From JBJXGE01 sp046154185 (GTDB lineage: Bacteria > Planctomycetota > UBA8108 > UBA1146 > JAJFFE01): a stretch of 64,000 nt of DNA. The notes under the pieces were generated by a model. The model saw only the letters and a program-made list of their open reading frames with translations. It had not been told where the DNA came from and searched no databases. The stretch covers positions 124,001-188,000 of the forward strand of contig JBJXGE010000058.1 of NCBI GenBank assembly GCA_046154185.1, given 5' to 3'. This document shows, piece after piece, positions 10,332 to 20,051 of this stretch (position 1 is its first letter; the number at the start of each line of letters is the position of its first letter). A program made the position numbers and the translations under genes.

Positions 10332-10420
10332 TTGCTCCAACACAACTCGCGGTCGTGCTCTGCCACGACCACTTAACCCCCCATTTTTCTTGATGGGTGT
10401 TGCTCCAACACACCTCGCGG
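10332..10420. repeat. Two near-identical 21-nt repeats flanking two small hairpins
   Basis: Near-identical 21-mers beginning TTGCTCCAACACA and ending CTCGCGG occur at 10332-10352 and 10400-10420 (one mismatch). Between them are a 7-bp hairpin (GGTCGTG-CTCTGC-CACGACC, 10351-10370) and a weaker CCCAT/ATGGG hairpin. The rest of the gap to 10744 has no convincing plus-strand gene. The block could be part of a dispersed repeat family or a small structured RNA. Confidence 0.5.
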
Positions 10421-10744
10421 ACGCCGCCAAATTTATCAACGGGAGTTCCCCTCGGTCGCTGCTCGATCTGCGCTAAGAGCTTGGCGGCGGCGGCGACGAA
10501 GGCGCCCCGGTGCGGTTCGATCGTCGCCGGCGGCCACAGCACCCCAATTTCCTGGAAATTTTCGGCCTCCGACGATAGGCTTTGGCTCGTCTTAGGGTTT
10601 GAAAAACAAAAAACCAACACGTCGTCGAGCCGCTGCGCAGGCGCGCAGCTCTAGACGCTCAGCAGGATCGCGAGCAGGCATCTCGTTGATCGTGCCGTCA
10701 GCTTGATTTCAGCAGCGTTTGTTTGCGCCGCGGGAGGAGTTCAA

Positions 10745-13700
10745 GTGGAGCCATCGAAGCAGAAGCCCTCGGAGCCGAGTCGTGCTCAATACGCGCGGGC
10801 GAAGGATGCTCGGCCGGTGACAGCTGCTCGGCAATTGACGATCGCTCTGTTCACATTGGTGCTCTGCGTATTCGGCGTCGTTTTAGCGCCAGCTAGCTTG
10901 CTGCGCGCGCAGAATCCCGATGTCGAGGCGTGCGCGTTTCCGGCCGCCGTTTTCGGGGGCGAATCTGGCACGCCAGTAAAAATCGAGAGCACGATCACGG
11001 TGACCGATTCGCAAACCATCGCCGACTTGCAAATTCTCGTCGACATCAGCCACACGTATATCGGCGACATGGTGATCGAGGTTTCTCATGGCGGCGTCAC
11101 GGTTGTTTTGCACAATGGGCTCGGTGGCTCCGACCAAGACATGCTGCTCACCTATAACGACCTCGGTGCGCCAAGCGGCAGCGAGTCTTTCACGTGCGCG
11201 TGCGCGATGAGACCATCGGGGCCCGGTTTACTGTCGGCATTCGACGGCATGAACGTCGCGGGCGATTGGACGCTCCACATCACAGACACGTTTCCGGAGC
11301 TCGACGATGGGGTGTTGAACCGCTGGTGCGTCCGGTCGTTTCTCGAGCAACCTGTCGCGCCTCCTCCCGCGGTCACCAATCTCATTTGCTCCGCCCCCGC
11401 CGGCACCGGCGTCGTCCAACTTTTTTGGACGAATCCTACCGCGTATGACCAGATCGAAATCACGCTCGACGGGCAGCCGCTCGCGACTGTGCCCGGATTC
11501 TTCTTCACGTACTCGACCCCGCCGCTGTCGATTCCCTCCATTGTGAATGTCTGCGTGCAGCCACGCAGGAATGGGCTGCTCGGCCCGGCGCGCTGCTGCA
11601 TGGTCGCTGTGGAAGGCGTCGTCGACCTCGAACGGTGTGTCAATCCGGCGACGATTGTCTCCGAAGTGTTCCCCGTGATTTCCGTCATCAACGTCGTGCA
11701 AAACATTCCCATCGGTGATTTACAAGTCGTGCTCAACTTGTCCCACACCTTCGTCGGTGACTTGTTGGTCGACCTTATCTCACCGGCCGGAACGATCGTC
11801 CGCCTGCACGATGGCGGCGGATTCGGCGCCAATGACTTGCGACTCACGTACTGGGAGTTTGGCGTGCCGCCGGGCTCCATGCCCTACGACTGCGAATGTC
11901 CGATGCAACCAAGTGGACCCGGAGCCTTGACAGATTTCGTCGGCGAAACGACGGCTGGGCAATGGCGGCTCGCGATCGTGGACCAGTTTCTGTTCGACGC
12001 GGGCGTATTGAATTCCTGGTGCTTGCGGTTTTTTCAGGACACGCCGGTCTTCCCCGTCGCGGACCTAGTTTGTGGGTTGGGCCCCGTCGCCGGCACCGCG
12101 GAGCTGAGTTGGCAGAACCCGGTCGCCTACGACTCTATCGACATCTTTGTCGACGGCGCGCTCGAAACCACCTTGATGGGGCCGTTCGCCGCGGAGTCGC
12201 TCGGCAGTTATCAGACCATTCCGCTCGCCGCGCCCGCGACGCAGCAAATTTGCGTCGTCCCGATGGTGGCTGGAGTCGCGGGTCGGCAACAGTGTTGTGG
12301 CGTGAACGTGACGCTGCCGCCGGTAGAGAATCTCGTCGTGTCGACGCTCGGCGGCAACGGCGCCGCGACGCTGAGCTGGAGCAATCCGCTTGCGTACGAT
12401 TCGATCAATATCCTGCTCGATGGCGCGCTCTACGAAACTCTGCCGGGCACTGCAACCGACTACACGGCGGCGCCCCTCGCGTTTCCTTCGCAAGTGGAGT
12501 TTTGCGTCCAAGGTGTCCTGAATTCCTTCGGCAGTTCCAATCCTGCGTGTCTCGACTTGCTGGTCCTCGCGACGACTCCGATTGAGGGTTGCGCGAGCCC
12601 GTTCGAGCCGATCAGCGAATTCTTGCCGCCGGCTACCAGCACGATCTCGATCACCGGTCCGGGTCTCGTCCTTGGCCTCGAAGTCGCAATCAATGTGCAT
12701 CACACGTTTATTGCCGACTTGGAGATCGAGCTCACGTCGCCCGCGGGAACCACGGTCCGTCTCCATGATCACGGCGGTGGCGGTGCGAATGACATCTTCG
12801 TGCTGTACTCGGATCTCGGAGTCTCGCATGGCAGCGCGAGCTTCGCGTGCGGCTGCCCGATGCAAGCCTCCGGTCTTAGGGGCGACGGCTCGCTCGCCGA
12901 TTTCGTCGGACAGCCCGCGGCGGGCGATTGGACGTTAACGGTTGCCGACACTTTCTTCCTCGATACGGGTGAACTCCGCTATTGGTGTTTGCGCTTCACG
13001 GATGTTTGTGAACTGCTGCCGCCGTCTGATCTTGCTTGCGCTGTCGCGAGCGGCGCGGTGAACGTCACGTGGAGCAACAATGACTTTTACAGCGCCATCG
13101 AGGTCGAGCGCGATGGCCTACTGATCGCGAGCCTCCCCGGCGCGACGATGAGTTATCTCGATACGACCGCGGCGCCGGGTGCGCATCGCTACCGCGTGAT
13201 CGCGCATAGCCCGTTTTTCACGTGCGGCGCGCCGAGCCTCCGTTGCGAGATCGCATTTGGAATCACGGACATCGTGTTTCAAGGCGAATTGCCGTCGTTC
13301 GTCGACAGCACAGGGGCGCTCGTCGCGACGCTGTCTGCGGCCGGTCGCGTCGTACTCGTCATCGATGAGTTGACGGCCGCGAATCTGTCGCCGCCCGAAA
13401 GTACGCTGGCGGGGCTGTGGCTCGCGCTCGGCACTTTTCCCGACAACTATGTCCTGACCGACGACGATGGACTGTTGCTCGCGGAGTTCCACACTGGAGA
13501 TCTTGGACTCGACGGATCGCAGGACCAGCCGCCGATTCCGATCTACATCGAGGCGGGTGACACTTGGGGATTTGATCCGCCGACTCCGTTCGCGGACTAC
13601 GACGGCGTAGAGAACTTCGGCATCGAGGACGGCGACGACTCGCTCGTGACACTCGTCGGACTAAACTCGCTGCTTGGACTCGACCTGAGCGCGCCGATCT

Positions 13701-14266
13701 GGTCGACCTACTACTCCCAGGATCAGTCGGGAAATGACTTCACGGATCGCCTGTTTCCCGCCGCTGTGACGCCCGACTTGGGCGGCCAATTGGTCGCGCC
13801 GATATGGAGCGGCGGCATAACCGGCGACGAGTACGTCGTGGGCATCTTCTACTTGAGCACGATCGCGCCGGTGATTTCGCAGTCCTTCGAAGTGGGCGGC
13901 TACGGCGGCGACGCGCAAGATGTCGTCGACCAGTACTTACTGGCGTTGGCGGGTAAGTTGATTCCGCCACCGGGCGCCGATTTTCGGCGCGCAGACTACG
14001 ACTCCGATGGACAAGTGCTCATCAACGATCCGATTTCGGTGTTGAGCTTTCTGTTTGGTGGAGTCCCGATTTCGCCGATTTGTCCGGACTCCGCGGACGC
14101 CAATGACGATGGGGCCATCTCCATCGCCGATGCCATCACGATGCTGAGCTACATTTTTGGGCTTGGCGATACACCGCTGCCTCCCGCACCTGGCCCGATC
14201 GATTGCGGCCCGGATTTGACAGACGACTTTTTGGCTCCGTGCGCCTACGACGCGTGCGGCTCGTGA
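10745..14266 (+). CDS. Large secreted protein with three P-domain repeats and dockerin C-terminus
   Basis: Extracellular or cell-surface protein, function unknown. About 1173 residues: a long basic N-region, a signal-type hydrophobic segment (LTIALFTLVLCVFGVVLAPA), then three copies of a proprotein-convertase P-domain-like beta-sandwich (each with 'SHTYIGDMVIEV' or 'HHTFIADLEIEL', a Cys-x-Cys pair, 'GDWTL' and a C-terminal Trp-Cys). Fibronectin-III-like segments (LSWQNPVAYDSIDIFVDG) lie between them. A ~220-residue segment (about 865-1085) resembles part of the protein at 32713-34497. A paired dockerin-like repeat and a Cys tail end the protein. GTG 10745 is chosen because GGGAGGAG precedes it by five bases; a TTG at 10703 is also in frame. 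No protease catalytic domain is present. Confidence 0.75.
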   Translation: MEPSKQKPSEPSRAQYARAKDARPVTAARQLTIALFTLVLCVFGVVLAPASLLRAQNPDVEACAFPAAVFGGESGTPVKIESTITVTDSQTIADLQILVDISHTYIGDMVIEVSHGGVTVVLHNGLGGSDQDMLLTYNDLGAPSGSESFTCACAMRPSGPGLLSAFDGMNVAGDWTLHITDTFPELDDGVLNRWCVRSFLEQPVAPPPAVTNLICSAPAGTGVVQLFWTNPTAYDQIEITLDGQPLATVPGFFFTYSTPPLSIPSIVNVCVQPRRNGLLGPARCCMVAVEGVVDLERCVNPATIVSEVFPVISVINVVQNIPIGDLQVVLNLSHTFVGDLLVDLISPAGTIVRLHDGGGFGANDLRLTYWEFGVPPGSMPYDCECPMQPSGPGALTDFVGETTAGQWRLAIVDQFLFDAGVLNSWCLRFFQDTPVFPVADLVCGLGPVAGTAELSWQNPVAYDSIDIFVDGALETTLMGPFAAESLGSYQTIPLAAPATQQICVVPMVAGVAGRQQCCGVNVTLPPVENLVVSTLGGNGAATLSWSNPLAYDSINILLDGALYETLPGTATDYTAAPLAFPSQVEFCVQGVLNSFGSSNPACLDLLVLATTPIEGCASPFEPISEFLPPATSTISITGPGLVLGLEVAINVHHTFIADLEIELTSPAGTTVRLHDHGGGGANDIFVLYSDLGVSHGSASFACGCPMQASGLRGDGSLADFVGQPAAGDWTLTVADTFFLDTGELRYWCLRFTDVCELLPPSDLACAVASGAVNVTWSNNDFYSAIEVERDGLLIASLPGATMSYLDTTAAPGAHRYRVIAHSPFFTCGAPSLRCEIAFGITDIVFQGELPSFVDSTGALVATLSAAGRVVLVIDELTAANLSPPESTLAGLWLALGTFPDNYVLTDDDGLLLAEFHTGDLGLDGSQDQPPIPIYIEAGDTWGFDPPTPFADYDGVENFGIEDGDDSLVTLVGLNSLLGLDLSAPIWSTYYSQDQSGNDFTDRLFPAAVTPDLGGQLVAPIWSGGITGDEYVVGIFYLSTIAPVISQSFEVGGYGGDAQDVVDQYLLALAGKLIPPPGADFRRADYDSDGQVLINDPISVLSFLFGGVPISPICPDSADANDDGAISIADAITMLSYIFGLGDTPLPPAPGPIDCGPDLTDDFLAPCAYDACGS

Positions 14267-14305
14267 TTCGCAGACGCGTCCGCGTTTCGTTATCATTCGG
14301 CGGGA

Positions 14306-15364
14306 ATGAAACGAGCCGCGCGACATTCGACATCTCCCGACATTGCGACTGACTCAGTCGCAGTCTCAGCTTTGGCGCGGCCGAACACCGCGCGAACGGG
14401 CGCCGGAATTCACGGCCGCGTCGCCGCCTTCGGCCTTTGGGTCCTTGGGCGCTTACCCGAGTGGCTCGCATATGGCATCGCCTCGGCGGCCGCCTTCCCG
14501 CTTTTCTTCGGGGCACTCCTCCACGAAGCACGCGTCGCGCCGCGCGGACGCGGCATGTTTCGCAATCAACGCATCGTGTTTCGCGAGCGATGGACGCCGG
14601 CCTTCGGAATCCGACTCATGTGGCGGTGGGCGCAACACATGACAATGCTCGCCGTGGATTTCGCGCGGATGCCGCGGCTCACGCGCGAGAATGTCGACCG
14701 TCATGTGACCACGCATCCAATGGAACGACTGCGTCCTTTATTCAACACGGGCCGCGGCCTCATCTGCGTGACCGGCCATATCGGAGTTTGGGAGCTTTGT
14801 GGACACGTGCCGAGTTTGAAGGGCATCCCCGTGACAGTGCTCGCGCGACCGTTGGCCGACGCCACGCTCGAGCGCAGCGTCCAACGAATCCGCACTTCGG
14901 GCGGGCAACGCGTCCGCTCCAAATGGGGAAGTCTGTGGGCCCTGAAAACCGCGCTCGAACGCGGCGAGGCCATTGGCATCGCCGGCGATGAGAACGCCGG
15001 CGACTCAGGTGTTTTCGTGCCGTTTCTCGGCACGCTGGCCGCTTCCCACACCATGCCAGCGGTGTTGCATCGGTTGACGCAAGTCCCGATCGTCGTCGTC
15101 ACCTGTCAACGCTTGCGCACGCGTCGCCCGCGGTTCGCGTTCATCGTCTGGGATGTCATTCAGCAGGCGCCGACTCTGGACCGCGCGGCCGACGTCGCTA
15201 CGATCACGGCGCGTATTCAGCGAGCGCTGTCGCGCGCCATTCTCGCGCACCCGGAGCAATGGTTTTGGGGCGCACGTCGCTTTCGCGCCCGACCCGCGGG
15301 TGAAACATCCACCGCGGACGGTCTGCCGCCTCGTTGCCCGTTCGCGAATCGCGCAACAGTTTGA
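14306..15364 (+). CDS. LpxL/HtrB-family lipid acyltransferase
   Basis: Probably transfers an acyl chain to a membrane lipid such as lipid A at the inner membrane. The 352-residue protein has a hydrophobic N-terminal segment and the family active-site HX4E motif in VTGHIGVWELCGH. GIAGDENAGDSGVFVPFLG and the Ala/His-rich region after it match the conserved second half of LpxL-like acyltransferases. Length is slightly above the usual ~300. The gene starts at ATG 14306, 39 bases after the dockerin gene, and overlaps the next gene by four bases (TTGA) if that one starts at 15361. Donor and acceptor are not evident from sequence. Confidence 0.78.
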   Translation: MKRAARHSTSPDIATDSVAVSALARPNTARTGAGIHGRVAAFGLWVLGRLPEWLAYGIASAAAFPLFFGALLHEARVAPRGRGMFRNQRIVFRERWTPAFGIRLMWRWAQHMTMLAVDFARMPRLTRENVDRHVTTHPMERLRPLFNTGRGLICVTGHIGVWELCGHVPSLKGIPVTVLARPLADATLERSVQRIRTSGGQRVRSKWGSLWALKTALERGEAIGIAGDENAGDSGVFVPFLGTLAASHTMPAVLHRLTQVPIVVVTCQRLRTRRPRFAFIVWDVIQQAPTLDRAADVATITARIQRALSRAILAHPEQWFWGARRFRARPAGETSTADGLPPRCPFANRATV

Positions 15365-16599
15365 ACGAGCCATCGTTGACTTCCGAAACCGCGCTGACTT
15401 TTGAGACCGAGCGCCTCCCGTCGCTCGATATTCTGCGCGGCGTCGCCGTGCTCGGAATTCTCGTCATGAATATCCAGGCCTTCGCGATGATCGGCGCGGC
15501 CTACGAAAACCCGAGCAGCTACGGCGACCTCGAGGGCGCCAATTTCGCGGTCTGGCTCGTGAGCCGACTCCTCTTCAATCAGAAAATGATGACGATCTTC
15601 GCGCTCCTCTTCGGCGCCGGTGTCTACCTCATGTCGCGCAACATCGTCGCGCGCGGGCGACGTGCGGGGCGCATCCACGCGCGGCGTATGCTGGTCCTGC
15701 TGGCGATGGGTCTCTTGCACGCCTACGGCCTGTGGCATGGCGACATTCTCGTGACCTACGCGTTGGCCGGGTTGGCGCTCTTGCCGCATTGCACGATACG
15801 ACCGAGCCGACTCTGTGCACTCGCCATCGTCCTGCTTCTCGGCGGCGCAGCGCTGATGTGGCTCGCGTGCGCGGCTAGTTTTCACCTGTCGTCATGGGAC
15901 GCCGCCTATCAGGAACTCTTCGACAACTATTGGCAGCCGTCGCCGATCCACGTCGCCGAGGAGATCGCAGCGTTTCGAAGTCCGTGGCTGGGTCAGCTTC
16001 CGCTACGCGCCGAGTACGCGATCGAACTGCAATTGGACACGATCTTCATTTACGGCCCGCGGGTCCTCGGGCTCATGCTGCTCGGGATCGCGCTGACTCG
16101 CTGGGGGTTCTTGACCGGAGCCATGTCGCGGGGCTCCTACGCCTACATCGGTGCGCTGGGCTTGGCGGGCGGGGTCGGACTCTCGGCGCTAGCAGTCGGC
16201 CGTTGTCTCGACGCCGACTGGGACGCTCAGGTCGTGCTCCTCAACGCGAGCCCCATCGAATACTGGGCGAGCTTGCTCGCTAGCTTCGGTTGGATCGGCG
16301 CCATCTTGTACGGCGTGAAAGGGCCAATCTCGTTTCTGGTCCTACGACCTTTCGCCGCCGTTGGGCGCATGGCGCTGACAAATTATTTGCTACAGTCGGT
16401 GCTCTGCACGACGCTTTTCTACGGGCACGGCTTCGCACTTTTTGGCCGCGTATCGCGCGTCGAGCAAGCGCTAATCGTCGTCGCGATCGCCATTCTGCAA
16501 TTGGGGATTTCAAACTTGTGGCTGCGGCATTTCGCACAGGGACCGTGCGAGCGGCTTTGGCGCGCGTTGACCTACGGAAACCAGCGTGCGCGCGCGTGA
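15361..16599 (+). CDS. DUF418-family multi-spanning membrane protein
   Basis: Integral membrane protein of about 412 residues with roughly ten hydrophobic segments. The N-terminal RLPSLDILRGVAVLGILVMN motif and the C-terminal region (GRMALTNYLLQSVLCTTLFY, then a final helix and basic tail) are typical of DUF418/YeiB-like proteins, whose biochemical role is unclear; related families include acyltransferase-like membrane enzymes. TTG 15361 is chosen because it overlaps the preceding stop by four bases; TTG 15334 is an in-frame alternative. Coupling to a lipid acyltransferase gene suggests envelope modification, as inference only. Confidence 0.75.
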   Translation: MNEPSLTSETALTFETERLPSLDILRGVAVLGILVMNIQAFAMIGAAYENPSSYGDLEGANFAVWLVSRLLFNQKMMTIFALLFGAGVYLMSRNIVARGRRAGRIHARRMLVLLAMGLLHAYGLWHGDILVTYALAGLALLPHCTIRPSRLCALAIVLLLGGAALMWLACAASFHLSSWDAAYQELFDNYWQPSPIHVAEEIAAFRSPWLGQLPLRAEYAIELQLDTIFIYGPRVLGLMLLGIALTRWGFLTGAMSRGSYAYIGALGLAGGVGLSALAVGRCLDADWDAQVVLLNASPIEYWASLLASFGWIGAILYGVKGPISFLVLRPFAAVGRMALTNYLLQSVLCTTLFYGHGFALFGRVSRVEQALIVVAIAILQLGISNLWLRHFAQGPCERLWRALTYGNQRARA

Positions 16600-16602
16600 C
16601 TT

Positions 16603-17385
16603 TCAATAGAGTCGGAGCACGGTCCCATCGGCGAGTAGCGCCGCTGGCTGCGGCGTCGTGCGCGCTTCACCGAAGCGCGACCAGTGCAGCGGCCGCACGC
16701 GAAAGCAGCGCCAACGCAACGAAAACGTCGGCCGCAAATCGGTGGGCGTCGGCCGTGCCCCCCACGCGGACACGACATCACGCCAAAGTTCGCGGCGCGC
16801 CGAAGATCGCAAGTGAATCGGATCCCAGCCGAAACTCGCCCCCGTCAACTCGACGAGTCGGCTGCCGTGTTGCAACGCGAGTTCACGCACGCCTCGATCG
16901 AGCGCGTGGGCGCACGCGAGCGTCGCGGCGAACTCGGGACGATGGTCGGGATAGAACACCCGCGCAAATGCGTCGAATTCGAGGCGCGAGAGTCGTGTCA
17001 GACGCTCGATCGGCAACGAAGTGAGTTGCAAGCGCGCATTCATCGACTTGAGCCGCACGACACAGATCTCGATCCAACTCAAGATGCGCGCGACGTCGAT
17101 GCCGTAGGGCAAGTCGTTGCCGAAATCGCACAGGAGTGCGTAGGTCGGGCGCGCGGGCTCGCGGTCGAGCGCCTGCCAGAGCGCACAGGGCGCGATGCCC
17201 GGCAAGCCGCGACCAAACACGGAACTCGCGCACCCATACGAGCGACCAAGACCGAGCGCCGCAAAAATCTCGACGGGCCCGCCGAAGCCGTGACGCGCAG
17301 TCTCGATCAATTCTGCGAAACCCTTGGTCAGGTTGCTCGCACCGAGCAGCACCAGTCTCACCATGGATGACGCTGGCTCGTTCAC
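16603..17385 (-). CDS. SGNH-type hydrolase-like protein
   Basis: A 260-residue probable esterase/hydrolase. SGNH blocks are visible: LLGASNLTKGF near the N-terminus (nucleophile Ser in GAS), CDFGNDLPYG (block III GND) and GWDPIHLRSSARRELW (block V, Asp and His of the triad). No signal peptide is evident, so it is probably cytoplasmic. GTG 17385 overlaps the stop of the upstream aldehyde dehydrogenase gene by four bases (GTGA), so the two should be translated from one mRNA; an ATG at 17364 is an alternative. The substrate is unknown. Confidence 0.68.
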   Translation of the reverse strand: MNEPASSMVRLVLLGASNLTKGFAELIETARHGFGGPVEIFAALGLGRSYGCASSVFGRGLPGIAPCALWQALDREPARPTYALLCDFGNDLPYGIDVARILSWIEICVVRLKSMNARLQLTSLPIERLTRLSRLEFDAFARVFYPDHRPEFAATLACAHALDRGVRELALQHGSRLVELTGASFGWDPIHLRSSARRELWRDVVSAWGARPTPTDLRPTFSLRWRCFRVRPLHWSRFGEARTTPQPAALLADGTVLRLY

Positions 17386-18959
17386 GACTTGCTCTGCGCC
17401 GACGCGTCGCCGATCAAGCGCTCAATCATGGGGCGACTGCCCTGCAGCGAGACGCGCTGCATGTACAGTTCGAGCCCGAAAACGCCGCCGAGTTCGGCGC
17501 CGCCGCCAGCACGGCCCGGACCGCCGTGCAGGGACTGCGGCATCGCGAGACCCGAACCCAGCGCTTGCTCCGCCATTTTCTCGGAGCCGAGATAGACGCG
17601 CCCGCTCGAACTGCCGGCCACATCGAGAAATCTTCCGACAAACTCGACGTCGTCCGAATACACCGACGTCACCAACATGCCTCCGCCGAGCGCGACGCAG
17701 CGCGCGGCTTCCGCGGCGCCGCCGTCGTAAGGCAGCAATGTCGCGACCGGGCCGAATACTTCGTGCTGGTGCACGATGTGCGCCGAGTCGGCGTTGTCGG
17801 CGCGCAACAAGGTCGGCGCGAAAAAATATCCTTTGTTCGGTGGGTTGCCGATGCCGTCGACGCGCTCGCCGGTCCCGAACACTCGCCGTGCGCTCGTCGC
17901 GAGTTTCTTAACACCACTCACCGCGTCACTGAGCTGCTCGCGAGTCGCGAGCGGTCCGAGATTGACACTCGGATCTTGCGGGTTGCCCGTTACCGACGAA
18001 TGGAGCCGTTCGCAGATCGCCGCTTCGACCGCCGCCAACTGTGCTCGAGGCACGAGGATTCGGCGCACCGCGGTACACTTCTGACCACTTTTCTGCGTCA
18101 TCTCACGGACGACTTCCCGCACGAACAACTCATAGGTCTCCGCGCCTTCGTTCACGTCAGGCCCGAGCACTGCGGCGTTCAGGCTATCGGCCTCAATATT
18201 GACGCGAACGCTCGCCGCTAACAAATTGGCGGCGCCACGCAACTTGACGGCCGTCGCTGCCGAACCGGTGAACGCCAAGACATCTTGCGCTCCGAGTTGC
18301 GAGAGCAGATCGCCGACCGAGCCGCACACAAGACTGAGCGCGCCCGCGGGCAGCACCTGCGCCGCCACCAAGATCTCGATGCAGCGCTCCGTGACCATTG
18401 CGCTCGATGTGGCGGGTTTCGTGATGACCGGCATTCCGGACAACAGCGCACACGCCGCTTTCTCGGCGAAACCCCACGCTGGAAAGTTAAACGCGTTGAT
18501 GTGAACGGCAACGCCGCTGAGCGGCGTCGCTACGTGTTGCCCCCAAAATTTCGCGGTTCGGCCGAGTGCGACTCCCGCGTCACGCGCGAGCATTCGTTGG
18601 CTGCCAAGTTCCTTGCCGAGATATGCGTAGTACGACAAGGTTCCGGTCGCGCCATCGAGATCGAACTTCGCGTCCTTGCGAGTCGCGCCAGTGTTGACGA
18701 GCGACAGTTCGATGAGTTCGTCGCGATGCGAGTGGAGCGCTTTCGACATTGCCAAGAGCAACTCGCTGCGCTGGGCGAAAGTCAACTCGCGCAAGGCGGC
18801 GCCACCGTGCGTGCGCGCAAACTCAAGCGCTGCGCGAAAGTCGATGCCGGCACTCGATGCCTGGGCGATGACGGCTTCCGAGCAAGGGTCGTGAAGCGGA
18901 ACAAAACCGGCGCCGGCAGTATGCCAATCTCCGGCGACAAAGCTGCGTAATGTCTTCAT
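17382..18959 (-). CDS. Aldehyde dehydrogenase, PaaZ/BoxD-type
   Basis: NAD(P)-dependent oxidation of an aldehyde, probably a CoA-linked semialdehyde. The 525-residue product resembles the ALDH domain of PaaZ and the BoxD-type semialdehyde dehydrogenases: HINAFNFPAWGFAEKAACAL, TGSAATAVKLRG, NIEADSLNAAVLGPD and the catalytic Cys in KSGQKCTAVRRI. The hydratase domain of full PaaZ is absent. ATG 18959 is chosen because it begins the conserved MKTLRSFVAGDW; the frame stays open a little upstream. No other phenylacetate or benzoyl-CoA genes are nearby, so the physiological substrate is open. It is followed by an SGNH hydrolase with a four-base overlap. Confidence 0.82.
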   Translation of the reverse strand: MKTLRSFVAGDWHTAGAGFVPLHDPCSEAVIAQASSAGIDFRAALEFARTHGGAALRELTFAQRSELLLAMSKALHSHRDELIELSLVNTGATRKDAKFDLDGATGTLSYYAYLGKELGSQRMLARDAGVALGRTAKFWGQHVATPLSGVAVHINAFNFPAWGFAEKAACALLSGMPVITKPATSSAMVTERCIEILVAAQVLPAGALSLVCGSVGDLLSQLGAQDVLAFTGSAATAVKLRGAANLLAASVRVNIEADSLNAAVLGPDVNEGAETYELFVREVVREMTQKSGQKCTAVRRILVPRAQLAAVEAAICERLHSSVTGNPQDPSVNLGPLATREQLSDAVSGVKKLATSARRVFGTGERVDGIGNPPNKGYFFAPTLLRADNADSAHIVHQHEVFGPVATLLPYDGGAAEAARCVALGGGMLVTSVYSDDVEFVGRFLDVAGSSSGRVYLGSEKMAEQALGSGLAMPQSLHGGPGRAGGGAELGGVFGLELYMQRVSLQGSRPMIERLIGDASAQSKS

Positions 18960-19133
18960 GGGCAGCGATCTTCCGTGGCGAGTAAGACGTTGACGTTGCA
19001 CCGGGCGTCTTCGAGAGTCCGGACACTATACCGAGGTCGGGACGCTACGCTAGCGCATCGACTGTCGCTGTCACGAGCGGCGAATCCGGCTATGCTGCCG
19101 GCGAACGCAGCATTTGCAGGAGGGTCCAAGACT

Positions 19134-20036
19134 GTGCAGCCACTCGAAAGAATCAATCGTCGCGACGCGCTGTTGCGGGTCGCAGGTGGAGTCGCGATTC
19201 TCACCGGTGCGCCGTTGGCTTTGCCGGCGGTGGCGCTCACTCCGCAACAAGCGACGCCCGCCGGCGCGGCGCCGTTGAGCGGCCGGCGCTTTCAACAATC
19301 CATTTGCCGATGGTGTTACGGCAACATCCCGCTCGACGAACTCTGTCGGCAGGCGCTGCGGCTCGGCTATGCATCCGTCGAGTTACTCGACGAGCGCGAA
19401 TGGCACCTCCCGGCGCAACACGGACTCACGTGCGCGGTGGCCAATGGCCCCACTTCGATTCGCGATGGACTCAATCGACCGGATTTGCATGAGCGGTTCA
19501 GCAAAGATGCCGCGCGCTTGCTACCGCTGATTCGCGCGCAGAACATTCCGAACATGATCGTGTTCGCCGGCAATCGCGCCGGCCTCAGCGACGCGGAAGG
19601 ACTGAAAAACTGCGCGACTGGTCTCAAATCAATTGTGTCGATCGCCGAGGCCGTCGGAGTGACCGTCGTCATGGAACTTCTCAATAGCAAGATCGATCAC
19701 AAGGACTACCAGTGTGATCGCACGGCCTGGGGAGTAGAGCTCGTCAATCGCGTCGCGTCGCCGCGCTTCAAGTTGCTCTACGACATTTATCACATGCAAA
19801 TCATGGAGGGCGATGTCATACGGACGATCACCGACAATCACGAGCACATCGCTCACTACCACACCGGCGGCGTTCCGGGTCGCGCGGAAATCGACGATTC
19901 GCAAGAACTCAATTACGCGGCGATCTGCCGCGCGCTCGTGGCGACGAACTTCACGGGCTTCCTTGGGCAAGAATTCATCCCGCGCCGCGACCCACTGACG
20001 TCGCTCGCCGAGGCGTATCGCATTTGCGCCGTATGA
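19134..20036 (+). CDS. Exported hydroxypyruvate isomerase-like TIM-barrel protein
   Basis: Xylose-isomerase-like TIM-barrel (AP endonuclease 2 superfamily) resembling hydroxypyruvate isomerase. The 300-residue product begins with a likely Tat signal, INRRDALLRVAGGVAILTG, then PLALPAVA, so it is probably folded before export. Barrel features include YASVELLDEREW, VTVVMELLNSKIDHKDY, LLYDIYHMQIMEGD and FLGQEFIPRRDP, which contain the acidic and His metal ligands of the family. GTG 19134 is chosen because AGGAGGG lies nine bases upstream; ATG 19092 also fits. Exported enzymes of this family are common in planctomycetes; the actual sugar substrate is unknown. Confidence 0.75.
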   Translation: MQPLERINRRDALLRVAGGVAILTGAPLALPAVALTPQQATPAGAAPLSGRRFQQSICRWCYGNIPLDELCRQALRLGYASVELLDEREWHLPAQHGLTCAVANGPTSIRDGLNRPDLHERFSKDAARLLPLIRAQNIPNMIVFAGNRAGLSDAEGLKNCATGLKSIVSIAEAVGVTVVMELLNSKIDHKDYQCDRTAWGVELVNRVASPRFKLLYDIYHMQIMEGDVIRTITDNHEHIAHYHTGGVPGRAEIDDSQELNYAAICRALVATNFTGFLGQEFIPRRDPLTSLAEAYRICAV

Positions 20037-20051
20037 TGCGACGCCGCGCCG

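Larger units (their letters stand above)
10186..10620 (-). pseudogene. Possible reverse-strand ORF or gene remnant
   Basis: A minus-strand reading frame of 144 codons. Its middle part (IGVLWPPATIEPHRGAFVAA and following) has coding-like third-position GC, while the rest reads through the repeat/hairpin region and the terminator. Its 3' end overlaps the plus-strand ATPase by about 80 bases. I recognise no family. It may be the decayed end of a former gene, or simply an open frame across repeats. Confidence 0.22.
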
